Assembly: GCA_017533825.1 (NCBI GenBank)
Contig: JAFWIE010000032.1
Span: 1-33,089 of the forward strand
DNA length: 33,089 nt
DNA from: Atopobiaceae bacterium
Lineage (GTDB): Bacteria > Actinomycetota > Coriobacteriia > Coriobacteriales > Atopobiaceae
Direction of reading: 5' to 3'
Positions within the stretch are counted from its first letter, which is position 1, and each line of letters starts with the position of its first letter. Positions 14,789 to 23,382 of the stretch are shown here, piece after piece. Position numbers and translations under genes: made by a program. The notes beneath the pieces were generated by a model, which did not search any database, was not told the origin of the DNA, and saw only the letters and a program-made list of their open reading frames with translations.

Positions 14789-15787
14789 CTACGCGGTCGG
14801 AACCACCCAGTACCCGTCGCGTCGCGTGGCCCCCTTGGATTCCAGGAGCTTCCGAAGCGTCATCGGTCGGTCGGTGATGATGCTGTCCACGCCCTTCGCA
14901 TAGAGCGACTCCATCTCCGCGACATCGTTTACGGTCCAGGGGACGACCTTCATGCCGAGGTCATGCGCCTCGCGGACTAACTCCTCGGTGACTTCGCCGT
15001 AGTAGGGGGAGACGTCGTCAATGCCGAGGTCGTGCGCCGCCTGTGCCGGATCGTTGTCATACTCCCTGAGGTCGATGCCGGCGAGCCAAGGGGAGGGTGC
15101 CTCACGGCCGATCCAGAGGGTCGTCGCATCTGGAGAACCCCACGATGGCTGCTCGCTGTAGAGCGCGACGGTCTCGATCGTGGGGTCGATGTGGCGCATC
15201 CGAACCAGCGTGGACCAGTCGAAGGACTGTAGGGTGACGCGCCGCTGGAAGCCGAATTCACATACGAGGTCATGGAAGCCGCGGACCATGGCCGCCATGT
15301 CGCTGTTGTGCTCGTAGAGCATGCCCAGCGTGGGGTCGGGGTACGACTTGGTCTCGATGTTCATGCGCACGTGGGGGTCGCCCGAGGCGCTGACCAGCTC
15401 AAAGAGCTCGCGCAACGTGGGGATGCGCGCATCGTGCTGCTGTTGCGTCCTGCCATGCAATTCGTAATAGGCGCAGGACGTGTCCATGTGCCCGACATCG
15501 AAGGACCGCAGCTCCTCCAAGGTCATCTGGTTGATGAGAAGGGCATCGCTGTGGATGCGCCGACCCTGTGCGTCGGTGGTGATGTCGGGATTGAGCGTCG
15601 CGTTGTGCGACATCACGATGTGACCGTCCTTCGTCATCTGCATGTCGCACTCGATGGTGGTCGCACCGCACTCGATGGCATAGGCATACGAGCAGAGCGT
15701 GTTCTCTGGCCGGGCATCGCGGCCGCCGCGATGGGCCTGAAGGTCAAGGAGCCGGCTCGCACCGGCTCCTTGTGACGTTGACGTCAT
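14789..15787 (-). CDS. Glycerophosphodiester phosphodiesterase
   Basis: 332-aa GDPD-family protein. Visible motifs are LQAHRGGRDARPENT (catalytic His and Arg), the metal-binding ATTIECDMQMTKDGHIVMSHN (Glu, Asp, second His), MNIETKS and VVPWTVND near the end. It would hydrolyse glycerophosphodiesters to glycerol-3-phosphate and an alcohol. No signal peptide or membrane segment is seen, so it is probably cytoplasmic. ATG 15787 was chosen because GGGAGA lies upstream and homology starts soon after (LLDLQAHRGG). It lies 59 bases downstream of the DUF362 gene on the same strand and may share its transcript. Confidence 0.88.
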   Translation of the reverse strand: MTSTSQGAGASRLLDLQAHRGGRDARPENTLCSYAYAIECGATTIECDMQMTKDGHIVMSHNATLNPDITTDAQGRRIHSDALLINQMTLEELRSFDVGHMDTSCAYYELHGRTQQQHDARIPTLRELFELVSASGDPHVRMNIETKSYPDPTLGMLYEHNSDMAAMVRGFHDLVCEFGFQRRVTLQSFDWSTLVRMRHIDPTIETVALYSEQPSWGSPDATTLWIGREAPSPWLAGIDLREYDNDPAQAAHDLGIDDVSPYYGEVTEELVREAHDLGMKVVPWTVNDVAEMESLYAKGVDSIITDRPMTLRKLLESKGATRRDGYWVVPTA

Positions 15788-15846
15788 GTTGTCTCCCTTG
15801 ACGAGAGTGCGCTCCGGCAGATGGCACCGCCGGAGCACGCGTGGTG

Positions 15847-16872
15847 TTAGCCCTCGAAGGGTACCACACCTGCGACGGCGTCGGCTGCCGCGATGGGGGC
15901 TTCGTCGTTGTCGAGGTCCAACAACTGGTAGCGCCAGTTGCCCATGCCAAGCTCGTGCATGTAGGAGAGCTGCCGCAGGCCATGGCGGGAGGTGATGCGC
16001 TCGACGAGGTCGTGGTTGCCCACGAGGCCAGCGTCGGTCATGGCCCACACGAGGTCTACACAGGCGGAATCGATCGCGCAGATGTCGGTCGAGGCGAGAA
16101 TGCCCACGTTGGGGGTAACGACGGGCTGGGCCGCGACGCCCTCGCAGTCGCAGCTTACGGACATGTTGCGCATGACGTTGACGTAGACGACCTTCTCGCC
16201 GAAGTGGTCAATGGTGGCCTTGGTGGATTCGGTGATCTTCTCCATCAGCTCTTCCTGCGCCACGCTCCACTGCGCGCCCCAGGTCTCGCCATTGTCGGAC
16301 GTCTGGGCGTGAATCCAGAGTTTGCCCTCCTTGCCCGAGGCGCAACCGATGCCGATGTTCTTGTTCGAGCCGCCGAAGCCGCCCATCATGTGGCCTTTGA
16401 AGTGGGTGAGCGTGAGCATGGAGTCGTACTGGGGCAGATGAGAGCCGACGGCCATGGTGTCGAACCACTTGCCGCCCTCCACGGGAAGCTCAACGTAGCC
16501 TTCGTCGTCGGTGATGTCGACAGGGCAGAAGGTCCAGCCGTTCACCTTGAGGGTCTCGAGGTGCTTGGCGGTGGTGTCACGGTCACCAGCGTAGTAGGTG
16601 TTGGTCTCGATGATCGTGGCTTCAGGAAGGTCCTTCTCGACCAGTTCGGCCACCCAAGAGCGCGGGATGATGTTGGGACCGTGCTTCTCGCCCGTGTGTA
16701 GCTTGATGGCCACCTTACCATCGATGGTTGCGGCGACCTTTGCGAAGGCCTTGCGCAGACCCTCGGCGCTGAGGTCGCGGGTGAACCAGACGACGGACTC
16801 CGCTCCGTCTCGCTGATCCATGGGAACGTAGACATCGCCGTTGGTTGCGGGGTTTGCGTTGTGAATTGCCAT
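15847..16872 (-). CDS. DUF362 domain protein
   Basis: 341-aa protein of the DUF362 family (uncharacterised Fe-S-centre-like proteins). Recognisable pieces are VAIKLHTGEKHGPNIIPRSWV, the ETNTYYAGDRDTTAKH segment, LTLTHFKGHMMGGFGGSNKNIGIGCAS and VNVMRNMSVSCDCEG. In relatives the middle portion precedes a ferredoxin domain. Here only the SCDCEG cysteines and a few scattered ones are present, and no CxxCxxC ferredoxin repeat is visible. Function is unknown; roles in redox or cofactor pathways have been suggested for the family. The ribosome site AGAAGGGA lies 7-8 bases before the ATG. AT-rich sequence upstream (16890-16915) may hold its promoter. Neighbours are glycerate kinase (62 bases away) and GDPD. 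Confidence 0.8.
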   Translation of the reverse strand: MAIHNANPATNGDVYVPMDQRDGAESVVWFTRDLSAEGLRKAFAKVAATIDGKVAIKLHTGEKHGPNIIPRSWVAELVEKDLPEATIIETNTYYAGDRDTTAKHLETLKVNGWTFCPVDITDDEGYVELPVEGGKWFDTMAVGSHLPQYDSMLTLTHFKGHMMGGFGGSNKNIGIGCASGKEGKLWIHAQTSDNGETWGAQWSVAQEELMEKITESTKATIDHFGEKVVYVNVMRNMSVSCDCEGVAAQPVVTPNVGILASTDICAIDSACVDLVWAMTDAGLVGNHDLVERITSRHGLRQLSYMHELGMGNWRYQLLDLDNDEAPIAAADAVAGVVPFEG

Positions 16873-16934
16873 AGCTGTCCCTTCTCTCGTGCATTACGCA
16901 TTACAATATAATACTTCAAAGTGCCGCGATTGCA

Positions 16935-18200
16935 TCATGAGGCACGGATGAGCGCGACCGCGACGTCGTTGACGTTGGTTCCGGTGGGGCCGGTGATTAC
17001 GAGGCCGTCGCAAGCGGCGAGCGTGTGGTAGGAGTCACTTGCGTCGAGCGTGTCTGGGACGGAGAGCCCCGCCTCGGCCAGAAGGCGGGTAGTGGTGCCG
17101 TCGACGTAGCCACCGGCTGCATCGGTGGGACCGTCGGTTCCGTCGCTGCCCACTGCAATGACGCAGGTGTTTTCCAGCCCTGCGAGCGCCGGTGCCGCGG
17201 AAAGTGCCAGCTCCTGGTTGCGTCCTCCCAAGCCGCTTCCGCGAAGGTGGACGACGGTCTCGCCACCAGCGATGAAGGCGAGGTCGCGCCCGTCTGACGC
17301 ATGCTCGCGGGCGATGGCGCCGAGGAAAGCGCCTGCCTCGCGCGCCTCGCAGTCGAGCGAGGTGGTGAGCACCAGGGGATCGTAGCCGAGCTTGGCACAG
17401 GCTTCGGCCGCGCTGGCGACGAGTGCGCGCACGCTTCCGGTGATGTGCGTCTGCACGTTGTCGAGCTCCTTGGGTGTCTCTTCCCCAAGGGCGGCGAGCG
17501 CGCTGGGGGAGAGCGAGAGCTCGTAGCGGTCCACGATGTCGAGGGCGTCCGCAACGGTTGAGGAATCGGGGTAGGCAGGTCCGCTTGCGATGGTGTCGAG
17601 TCGGTCGCCCACCACGTCCGAGAGCGCGATGACGAAGACGTGGGCAGGTGAGCACAGTTGTGCGAACCGCCCGCCCTTCACGTGGGAGAGATGCTTGCGG
17701 ATGGTGTTCATCTCCTCGATGCTAGCGCCGCATGCGAGCAGTTGGCGTGTGATGTCCTCGAGCTGTGCCAAGGGTATCTTGGGATCCTCAAAGAGCGCGC
17801 TGCCTCCGCCCGAGACGAGGAAGAGTACGAGGTCGTGGGAGCCAAGTCCCTCGACCAGCGACTCTGCCTTGCGGGTGGCGTCAACCGAGGCCGCGTCGAC
17901 CACGGGATGCCCGCCCTCATAGCAGGTGACGCCCGAGATGGGTTTCTCAACGTGCCCGTACTTGGTGATGACGATGCCGCAGTCGAGCTTCTCGCCCAGT
18001 TCGTCCGAGGCCGCCTTTGCCATGGCCCATGCCGCTTTGCCGATTGCCACGAGCACGAGGCACCCTTCAGGGACGGGGAGGTCTCGCAACGCCGCATGCA
18101 CTGCGGGTCCGGGCAGGTTACGGTCGATGGCATGGTGAATGACCTTTTCGGCATCTTCGCGTAAGGAGGGGGATGGGGTGTGGGGAGTGTGTCGCTGCAT
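16935..18200 (-). CDS. Glycerate 2-kinase, type II (MOFRL/DUF4147 family)
   Basis: 421-aa enzyme with the two-domain layout of class II glycerate kinases. The N-terminal DUF4147 part has LVAIGKAAWAMAKAA, YEGGHPVVDAAS, LFLVSGGGSALFEDP, TIRKHLSHVKGGRFA and ALSDVVGDRLDTIASGP. The C-terminal MOFRL part has FIAGGETVVHLRGSGLGGRNQELAL and the acidic GSDGTDGPTDAAGG. It phosphorylates D-glycerate to 2-phosphoglycerate, feeding lower glycolysis. Cytoplasmic. The ribosome site AAAGGAG precedes the ATG. It is divergent from the UMF1-type transporter gene and upstream of the DUF362 gene on the same strand; no glyoxylate or tartronate gene is next to it. Confidence 0.92.
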   Translation of the reverse strand: MQRHTPHTPSPSLREDAEKVIHHAIDRNLPGPAVHAALRDLPVPEGCLVLVAIGKAAWAMAKAASDELGEKLDCGIVITKYGHVEKPISGVTCYEGGHPVVDAASVDATRKAESLVEGLGSHDLVLFLVSGGGSALFEDPKIPLAQLEDITRQLLACGASIEEMNTIRKHLSHVKGGRFAQLCSPAHVFVIALSDVVGDRLDTIASGPAYPDSSTVADALDIVDRYELSLSPSALAALGEETPKELDNVQTHITGSVRALVASAAEACAKLGYDPLVLTTSLDCEAREAGAFLGAIAREHASDGRDLAFIAGGETVVHLRGSGLGGRNQELALSAAPALAGLENTCVIAVGSDGTDGPTDAAGGYVDGTTTRLLAEAGLSVPDTLDASDSYHTLAACDGLVITGPTGTNVNDVAVALIRAS

Positions 18201-18324
18201 GGCGGCTCCTTTCTTACCGATGGCAGCTTGCGGCGCTTATGCGGGCGCGATACGGTCGTGCGTCGTGATACGATGAGCGCGAGGACAACCGTTGCTTATC
18301 TCCATGGTATCGGGAGGTGGAGTC

Positions 18325-19563
18325 ATGGCACGCACGAAATTCACCAAGGCCGAAAAGAGTTGGATTCTATATGACGTGGGCAACTCGGCGCTCGTGTTGC
18401 TGGCCACTAGCGTCATCCCCATCTACTTCAACTCGCTGGCGGCGGCCGATCCTGCAGTCGAGGACGTTGCGGTGGGCGCATGGGGAACCGCCGAGACTAT
18501 CGCCTCCCTTGTGATTGCGTTGTTGATGCCCATCCTTGGCTCGATTGCCGACATGAAGGGCATGCGCAAGAAGTTCATCGTGGGCTGCATCGGCACGGGC
18601 GCCATCGCGACCGTCGCCATGGGTATTCCATCGCATTGGCTGACGTTCCTTATGGTATACATCATCTCGGCCGTGGCGCTTAACGCCTCGTTCGTCTTCT
18701 ACGACGCCCTGCTGGTCGACGCGACTACCGAGGAACGCATGGACGAGGTGTCGAGCCAGGGCTTTGCTTGGGGATACGTGGGCTCGTGCATTCCGTTCCT
18801 GGCTTGCCTCGGCGTGGTGCTCAATGCAGAGACGCTGGGTATCACCATGAAGACGGCCATGTCCATCGCTTTCGTGATTACGGCAGTCTGGTGGGTTGCG
18901 TTCAGTATTCCGCTCATAAAGAACGTCGAGCAGAAGAGCTATAAGCCCTGGCAACCGCATCCCTTCCGCAGTGCCATCGGTGGCATTGGTTCGACGTTGC
19001 GTGCCATCTGGAAGGATGAGAGCCTTCGCTACTTCATCCTCGCGTACTTCTTCTACATTGACGGCGTACACACCATCATAAAGATGGCTACGAGCTATGG
19101 TTCGAACTTGGGAATTGAAGGCACGCAGCTCGTCCTCGCGTTGCTTGTCACGCAATTCGTCGCGTGGCCTTCCTCGATAATCTACGGGCGCCTCGGTCGG
19201 ACCGTGGGCACCAAGAAGATGCTTCTTGTGGGAATCGTTGGATACGCGTGCATCACACTCTTTGCAGCGTTCTTGCTGCGCACGGCCACTGAATTCTGGA
19301 TTCTGGCCATCTGCGTGGGACTCTTCCAAGGCGGCATTCAAGCGTTGAGCCGATCGGAGTTCGGCAAGCTCTGTCCCAAGGATCACGTAAACGAGTACTT
19401 TGGCTTCTTCGACATCTTTGGCAAGTATGCCGCAATCTTGGGTACAGGTCTGGTGAGCATCTTCACCTTCCTGACGGGCAATCCCTCGTTGGGCGTGCTC
19501 TCTATTGCCATCTTGTTCGTCGTGGGATTCGTCATCCTGCTCAAGGTGCCCGACCGACGCTAG
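18325..19563 (+). CDS. MFS transporter, UMF1/Atg22-like family
   Basis: 412-aa integral membrane protein with about 12 hydrophobic helices. The opening KSWILYDVGNSALVLLATSVIPIYF and the segment LLMPILGSIADMKGMRKKFIV match UMF1-type major facilitator proteins. Further signatures are DALLVDATTEERMDEVSSQGFAWGYVGSC and GLFQGGIQALSRSEFGKL. Bacterial substrates are unknown (Atg22 exports amino acids from yeast vacuoles). ATG 18325 was chosen because GGAGGTGGAG lies just upstream; an earlier in-frame ATG (18292) has no such site. It is divergent from the glycerate kinase gene across 124 bases. An imperfect hairpin follows about 65 bases after the stop. Confidence 0.88.
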   Translation: MARTKFTKAEKSWILYDVGNSALVLLATSVIPIYFNSLAAADPAVEDVAVGAWGTAETIASLVIALLMPILGSIADMKGMRKKFIVGCIGTGAIATVAMGIPSHWLTFLMVYIISAVALNASFVFYDALLVDATTEERMDEVSSQGFAWGYVGSCIPFLACLGVVLNAETLGITMKTAMSIAFVITAVWWVAFSIPLIKNVEQKSYKPWQPHPFRSAIGGIGSTLRAIWKDESLRYFILAYFFYIDGVHTIIKMATSYGSNLGIEGTQLVLALLVTQFVAWPSSIIYGRLGRTVGTKKMLLVGIVGYACITLFAAFLLRTATEFWILAICVGLFQGGIQALSRSEFGKLCPKDHVNEYFGFFDIFGKYAAILGTGLVSIFTFLTGNPSLGVLSIAILFVVGFVILLKVPDRR

Positions 19564-19627
19564 CGGGGACGTGTTTTCGCTCAGCGCAGGCGGAGGGGCG
19601 CTCGATTTTTTGCGTCTGCGAGTCGAC

Positions 19628-19656
19628 GGGCTCTTGGGATCTGTGCCCGAGAGCCC
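19628..19656 (+). terminator. Hairpin after the MFS gene
   Basis: 11-bp arms with one mismatch (19628-19638 / 19646-19656), 7-base loop, 65 bases after the stop. No T-run. The rest of 19564-19704 shows no gene. Confidence 0.45.
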
Positions 19657-19704
19657 TTCCGAACCACGCTCCTGCCTTGTTGGTAGGGGCTTTGCTCCAT
19701 AGGC

Positions 19705-19844
19705 TGCAGAGTTAAGTCGAAATTGCACGGAAAATTCGGATGGCCTCAAGTAGGAGGCCATTTTGGCCACGTGTTTCCTGCGGAAACATGGGTCGATAAA
19801 ATGGGCTCCGCTATAAAACCGTTCAATTTCGACTTAACTCTGCA
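19705..19844. mobile_element. 140-bp element with perfect 21-bp terminal inverted repeats (MITE-like)
   Basis: Arms 19705-19725 and 19824-19844 are exact inverted repeats (TGCAGAGTTAAGTCGAAATTG at the left end, 5'-3'; 21 bases, core AGTTAAGTCGAAATT). The 98 bases between them contain two smaller stems: ATGGCCTC/GAGGCCAT followed by TTTT (19740-19765), and GTTTCC/GGAAAC (19773-19787). The tract is AT-richer than its surroundings and has no ORF. It ends 21 bases before the next gene's start, so it may supply or control that promoter (TATAAA at 19812-19817). A non-autonomous mobile element or a complex attenuator are both possible. Confidence 0.5.
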
Positions 19845-19865
19845 AGACGTAGACAAGGGGTTGAA

Positions 19866-20909
19866 TTGAGACTTGTTTTGGATGGCAGGACAGCATACGA
19901 GTATTGGATGAGTGCATCCAATACCGTTATTTCGAGGCCGCTCGACGTGAGCCTGAGTGCTCTCACCGACTTTGAAGGGCAGTCGTGCGGGGAATTGAGC
20001 AGAGCAATCGCTCGAACCGATGCCGAGCCAGGTGAATTGCACCTCTTGGTGTCGTCGCAAGGTGAGCGGAGGCAATCACGGTACGTCTGCTGCCATGTTT
20101 GGGCAAATCGGAATCCAGTCCCGGTAGGATCGATATATCAAGTGGGGACGGGAATCTACGTTGAGTCCCCTGAACTCTGTCTCGTGAGACTGGCGGCGTT
20201 GCTTCCGCGAGAGGAGTTGCTTCACTGCATGTCCAATATGCTGGGAATCTTTGCGTTCTCGACTTTGGATCGCATGAGTTTGATTTCGCGCGAGAGCATC
20301 ACCAACATTGACAAGATCCGTGATTTCGTGCGGAAGCTTCCGGGAACGCAGGGTTCAAAGGCTCTTTTGTCGGCGTGCTCTTGGGTAGCCGAGAGATCTG
20401 CCTCGCCTCGGGAAACATCCGTCAACCTCTGCTTGGCCTTGCCCACGCGCGTTGGTGGCCAGAATCTACCCCCGTTTGAAGCGAATGCCACGCAGCCTCT
20501 CGACGACGACGCAAGTAAGCTCACTGTCAAGAAGTACCTCGTGCCCGATGTATATTGGAGGAGCAACGAGCTGGCACTCGAGTACAACAGCAGCAAGCAT
20601 CACGATACCGAGGACGAACTTGAGACAGACATGGAAAAGATCACCGCAATGCAGCAAATGGGCATTACGGTGATTCCGGTCACCACGCGTCAATTCAACG
20701 ACTTCGATGCTTTCGACACTATCGTCAAGCGGGTGCGCAAGGTATTGGGGGTACGCGCGCAGACCTCGGATGCTATCCAAGAGAGGCGTTCAAAGATGCA
20801 TGCTGCGCTCCTGGAGTTTGAGCGCTCGGAACGCAAACAGCCGAGTCTGATCGAAACGGCACGATGGAAATACCTCATCCCGCGTCTTTACTATGAGGAT
20901 GAATGCTGA
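19866..20909 (+). CDS. Uncharacterised protein with a possible C-terminal PD-(D/E)XK-like domain
   Basis: 347-aa protein; I do not recognise a named family with certainty. The C-terminal part (about residues 215-300) reads LVPDVYWRSNELALEYNSSKHH, then DELETDMEKI and GITVIPVTTRQF. This order of Asp, Glu-x-Tyr, His, acidic helix and IPVT strand resembles Vsr/DUF559-like or AbiEi-associated endonuclease folds. The middle part (PELCLVRLAALLPREELLHCMSNMLG) resembles the helical segment before that domain in AbiEi-like proteins. There is no signal peptide or membrane helix. TTG 19866 is taken as start because AGGGG lies 5 bases upstream; the next ATG is at residue 15. Codon use is less GC-rich than neighbours, and an inverted-repeat element sits directly upstream, so acquisition by transfer is plausible. 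Confidence 0.6.
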   Translation: MRLVLDGRTAYEYWMSASNTVISRPLDVSLSALTDFEGQSCGELSRAIARTDAEPGELHLLVSSQGERRQSRYVCCHVWANRNPVPVGSIYQVGTGIYVESPELCLVRLAALLPREELLHCMSNMLGIFAFSTLDRMSLISRESITNIDKIRDFVRKLPGTQGSKALLSACSWVAERSASPRETSVNLCLALPTRVGGQNLPPFEANATQPLDDDASKLTVKKYLVPDVYWRSNELALEYNSSKHHDTEDELETDMEKITAMQQMGITVIPVTTRQFNDFDAFDTIVKRVRKVLGVRAQTSDAIQERRSKMHAALLEFERSERKQPSLIETARWKYLIPRLYYEDEC

Positions 20910-20920
20910 GGAGGACGCTG

Positions 20921-20934
20921 CGCCCCGCGGGGCG
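20921..20934. terminator. GC palindrome between convergent genes
   Basis: CGCCCCGCGGGGCG, 12 bases after the plus-strand gene and about 60 bases from the end of minus-strand ccdA, in a very GC-rich gap (20910-20992). Weak terminator candidate. Confidence 0.3.
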
Positions 20935-20992
20935 GGGTTGGCGCGGGGGCGCTGCGCTCGAGGGGGCCGGGATCGGCGCGGGGGGTGGTGCC

Positions 20993-21664
20993 TCACGGAG
21001 CGAGGAGTCGCAGCAATGTGCCGTATGCGCCGGTTGCCATGAGCACTCCCATTGCGATAAGCAGTGCTCCGCTCAGCCGCTCAATCATCGCATAGTGCTG
21101 CTTGATCCACGCAAAGGCACCGCCCAACTGGTCGATGAGGATTGCCGACGCCGCGAAGGGAAGGCCGAGGCCAAGGGAGTAGCACAAGAGCAGTGCGATG
21201 CCATGCGTCGCGCTGCCCGAGCTCGCTGCCAAGCTCAATGCCGAGGCGAGAAAGGCGCCGACGCATGGTGTCCAGCTGAGGGCAAAGACGACGCCGAAGG
21301 CAATCGAGCGCACGAAGCCACCCTCGGCCGCAGGAGCGGCAGACGCGCCGCAAAGGGAGGGGAGACGAATGACGCCGAGATATCCCAATCCCATGAAGAT
21401 GATCACGATGCCGCAGACGACGTCGAGCACCCGTCCGTATCGGAGAAGCCACGAGCCCAAGAAGCCGGCGAAGGCACCCATGGCACAAAACACCGCAGAG
21501 AACCCCACCACGAAGCCGAGTGCCCCATACAGCGCGGCACGGCCACCACTCGTACGTGCGGCTGAGTTGCCAGCACAATACGCGAGGTAAAGCGGAAGCA
21601 TGGGTAGCAGACAGGGCGAGATGAACGTGATGATTCCCTCGAGGAACGTGAGCAGGTAATCCAT
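20993..21664 (-). CDS. ccdA: CcdA-type thiol-disulfide electron transporter
   Basis: 223-aa membrane protein with six hydrophobic helices and the paired CcdA cysteines: FISPCLLPMLPLYLAY (Cys18) in helix 1 and LSWTPCVGAFLA (about residue 133) in helix 4. CcdA passes reducing equivalents from cytoplasmic thioredoxin across the membrane to extracytoplasmic thiol proteins. The tlpA-like gene immediately upstream (2 bases between the genes) encodes the obvious partner. The pair is translated from one transcript. No cytochrome c maturation genes are present, so the role is more likely reduction or repair of exported thiols than heme ligation. Confidence 0.92.
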   Translation of the reverse strand: MDYLLTFLEGIITFISPCLLPMLPLYLAYCAGNSAARTSGGRAALYGALGFVVGFSAVFCAMGAFAGFLGSWLLRYGRVLDVVCGIVIIFMGLGYLGVIRLPSLCGASAAPAAEGGFVRSIAFGVVFALSWTPCVGAFLASALSLAASSGSATHGIALLLCYSLGLGLPFAASAILIDQLGGAFAWIKQHYAMIERLSGALLIAMGVLMATGAYGTLLRLLAP

Positions 21665-21666
21665 GG

Positions 21667-22278
21667 CTACGTCAAAGAGCTGAGGTTTGCACGTACAAGG
21701 GTTGGGTCGATGCGGCCTGCTGACGCCGAGAGAATCTCTCCGTCGCCGGCGATGATGACCGTGGTCGGAAGCGAGCGCGCAGCAAAAACCGTCGTTGCAT
21801 CGAGGTCTGTGTCGAAGTAGGCGGGGAGCTCCTGAAGGTCATTCTGGAGCAGCCAATCGACAGCCGCCTCCTTTGTCTCGCGCCGCCCGTCGGTGACGTC
21901 GATAAACGCGAAGGACACACGGTCGCCGAACTCGGCATAGATTTCCTTGAAGTCGGGCATCTCGTCTACGCAAAAGGGGCACCAGGTTGCCCAGAAGTTG
22001 AGGACGAGGGGGCGCTCGCCAGCAAGTTCTGTGAGCTTATGCGGGGCGCCGTACTCGTCGTACACTGTGGCGTCGAAGTCAGCGAGGCGAGGCTCGTCGA
22101 GGACTTCGGACTCCGTGGCGGGTGCCTCCGTTGTGGACGTCGCCGTTTGGGATGGTGCTTCTTGGGGTGCGACGGCAGTTGTGCCCGGGGCAAGAGTGCG
22201 GTATGCCACGAGCGCCCCTCCGATCAGTACGATCATCGCAAGGGCCACTATCAATGCGGTGCGTCTGTTCTTATTCAT
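21667..22278 (-). CDS. Membrane-anchored TlpA/ResA-like thioredoxin
   Basis: 203-aa thiol-disulfide oxidoreductase. An N-terminal anchor (residues 9-27, after the basic MNKNRR) is followed by an Ala/Thr/Pro/Glu-rich linker (30-65) and a thioredoxin domain with NFWATWCPFCVDEMP (Cys100, Cys103), the cis-proline segment SLPTTVII and a C-terminal helix. It would face outside and receive electrons from CcdA, encoded 2 bases downstream. WCPFC is typical of the TlpA/ResA group. A ribosome site (GGAG) precedes the ATG. Divergent from the Gfo/Idh/MocA gene across 114 bases. Confidence 0.9.
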   Translation of the reverse strand: MNKNRRTALIVALAMIVLIGGALVAYRTLAPGTTAVAPQEAPSQTATSTTEAPATESEVLDEPRLADFDATVYDEYGAPHKLTELAGERPLVLNFWATWCPFCVDEMPDFKEIYAEFGDRVSFAFIDVTDGRRETKEAAVDWLLQNDLQELPAYFDTDLDATTVFAARSLPTTVIIAGDGEILSASAGRIDPTLVRANLSSLT

Positions 22279-22392
22279 GTAATCGTCTCCGATGTGGGTT
22301 GGCGATATGGTGCGCGAAACACAACTTGGAGTGTACCATGGGCTATCTGGGGCGATAGAATGCAGGTGCGGTTAGCGACGAGAGGAGCACAT

Positions 22393-23373
22393 ATGAAGCT
22401 GGGGATCATAGGCGCAGGAATGATCGTAAAGGAGTTCTTGCCACACTTGGTGGGGATGGAAGGTCTGGAAGTTGTGGCCGTGATGGCGCGGCGTCTTGAG
22501 GCGGTGCAAGAGGTGTGCGCTGACAACGGGGTGCCCCATGCGGTCACATGCTTCGATGAGCTGCTCGATCTGGGAATCGATACCGTGTACGTGGCGGTTC
22601 CCAACGCGATGCACTTCCCGTATTGCAAGCAGGTGTTGGCGAATGGCCTCAACGTTGTGGTCGAGAAACCCATGTGCTCAAATGCCCGTCAGGCACACGA
22701 GCTCGCTCGTTTGGCGCGCGAGAAGGGCGCGTTCCTCTTTGAGGCGATAACCGCCGCCCACCTTCCGGCATTTGCGAAGGTGCAGGAGTGGCTGCCACGC
22801 ATCGGCACGATCAAGCTCGTCAACTGCAACTTCTCGCAGTATTCGAGTCGCTACGACGCATTCCGCGCGGGTACCGTGGCGCCTGCGTTCGACCCGGCTC
22901 AGTCTGGTGGCGCCCTGATGGACCTCAACCTCTATAACGTGCACTGGACCGTCGACCTCTTCGGCCGGCCAGACGACGTGACGTACTTCGCTAACGTCGA
23001 GCGTGGCATCGACACGTCGGGTACGTTGGTGTTGCGCTATCCGGGTTTCTTGGCTACGTGTATCGCAGCGAAGGACTGTGCTGGCCCTAAGCTCTTCTCC
23101 ATCCAAGGTATCGACGGATACCTGCACCTGGACCTCAATCCGGGTCTTGTGGGCGAGGCACACCTGCGTCTGAACGATGGCACTCAGGAGGACTTCGTCG
23201 AGACGTACACTGGTGCGCGCGTCGTGCCGGAGTTCGCCTTCTTTGTGGATTGCATCAACCGGGGCGACCATGAGGCGTGCGAGCGGCTGCTCGAGCAGAG
23301 CCTTGCCGTCGCCGATGTCCTCACGGCCGCACGCGAGGACGCGGGCATCGTCTTTCCCGCCGACGTCGAATAG
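22393..23373 (+). CDS. Gfo/Idh/MocA-family NAD(P)-dependent oxidoreductase
   Basis: 326-aa dehydrogenase. The Rossmann domain starts with KLGIIGAGMIVKEFL (dinucleotide site GxGxxx, residues 7-12), contains TVYVAVPNAMH and ends with the family signature VVEKPMCSN. The C-terminal domain (about 125-320) has GGALMDLNLYNVHWTVDLFG, where GG..D...Y..H places the usual substrate-site residues. Such enzymes oxidise or reduce sugars and polyols. The substrate cannot be read, although one subgroup reduces 1,5-anhydrofructose, of interest given the anhydrohexitol-type cluster about 15 kb away. ATG 22393 was chosen for GAGGAG 6-7 bases upstream and homology from residue 2. It converges with the binding-protein gene at a good terminator. 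Confidence 0.88.
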   Translation: MKLGIIGAGMIVKEFLPHLVGMEGLEVVAVMARRLEAVQEVCADNGVPHAVTCFDELLDLGIDTVYVAVPNAMHFPYCKQVLANGLNVVVEKPMCSNARQAHELARLAREKGAFLFEAITAAHLPAFAKVQEWLPRIGTIKLVNCNFSQYSSRYDAFRAGTVAPAFDPAQSGGALMDLNLYNVHWTVDLFGRPDDVTYFANVERGIDTSGTLVLRYPGFLATCIAAKDCAGPKLFSIQGIDGYLHLDLNPGLVGEAHLRLNDGTQEDFVETYTGARVVPEFAFFVDCINRGDHEACERLLEQSLAVADVLTAAREDAGIVFPADVE

Positions 23374-23382
23374 CCGATAAAA

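Noticed and set aside
18367..19770. 467-codon minus-strand frame opposite the MFS gene
   Set aside because: Low-complexity charged composition and no homology pattern; the plus-strand MFS gene explains the region.
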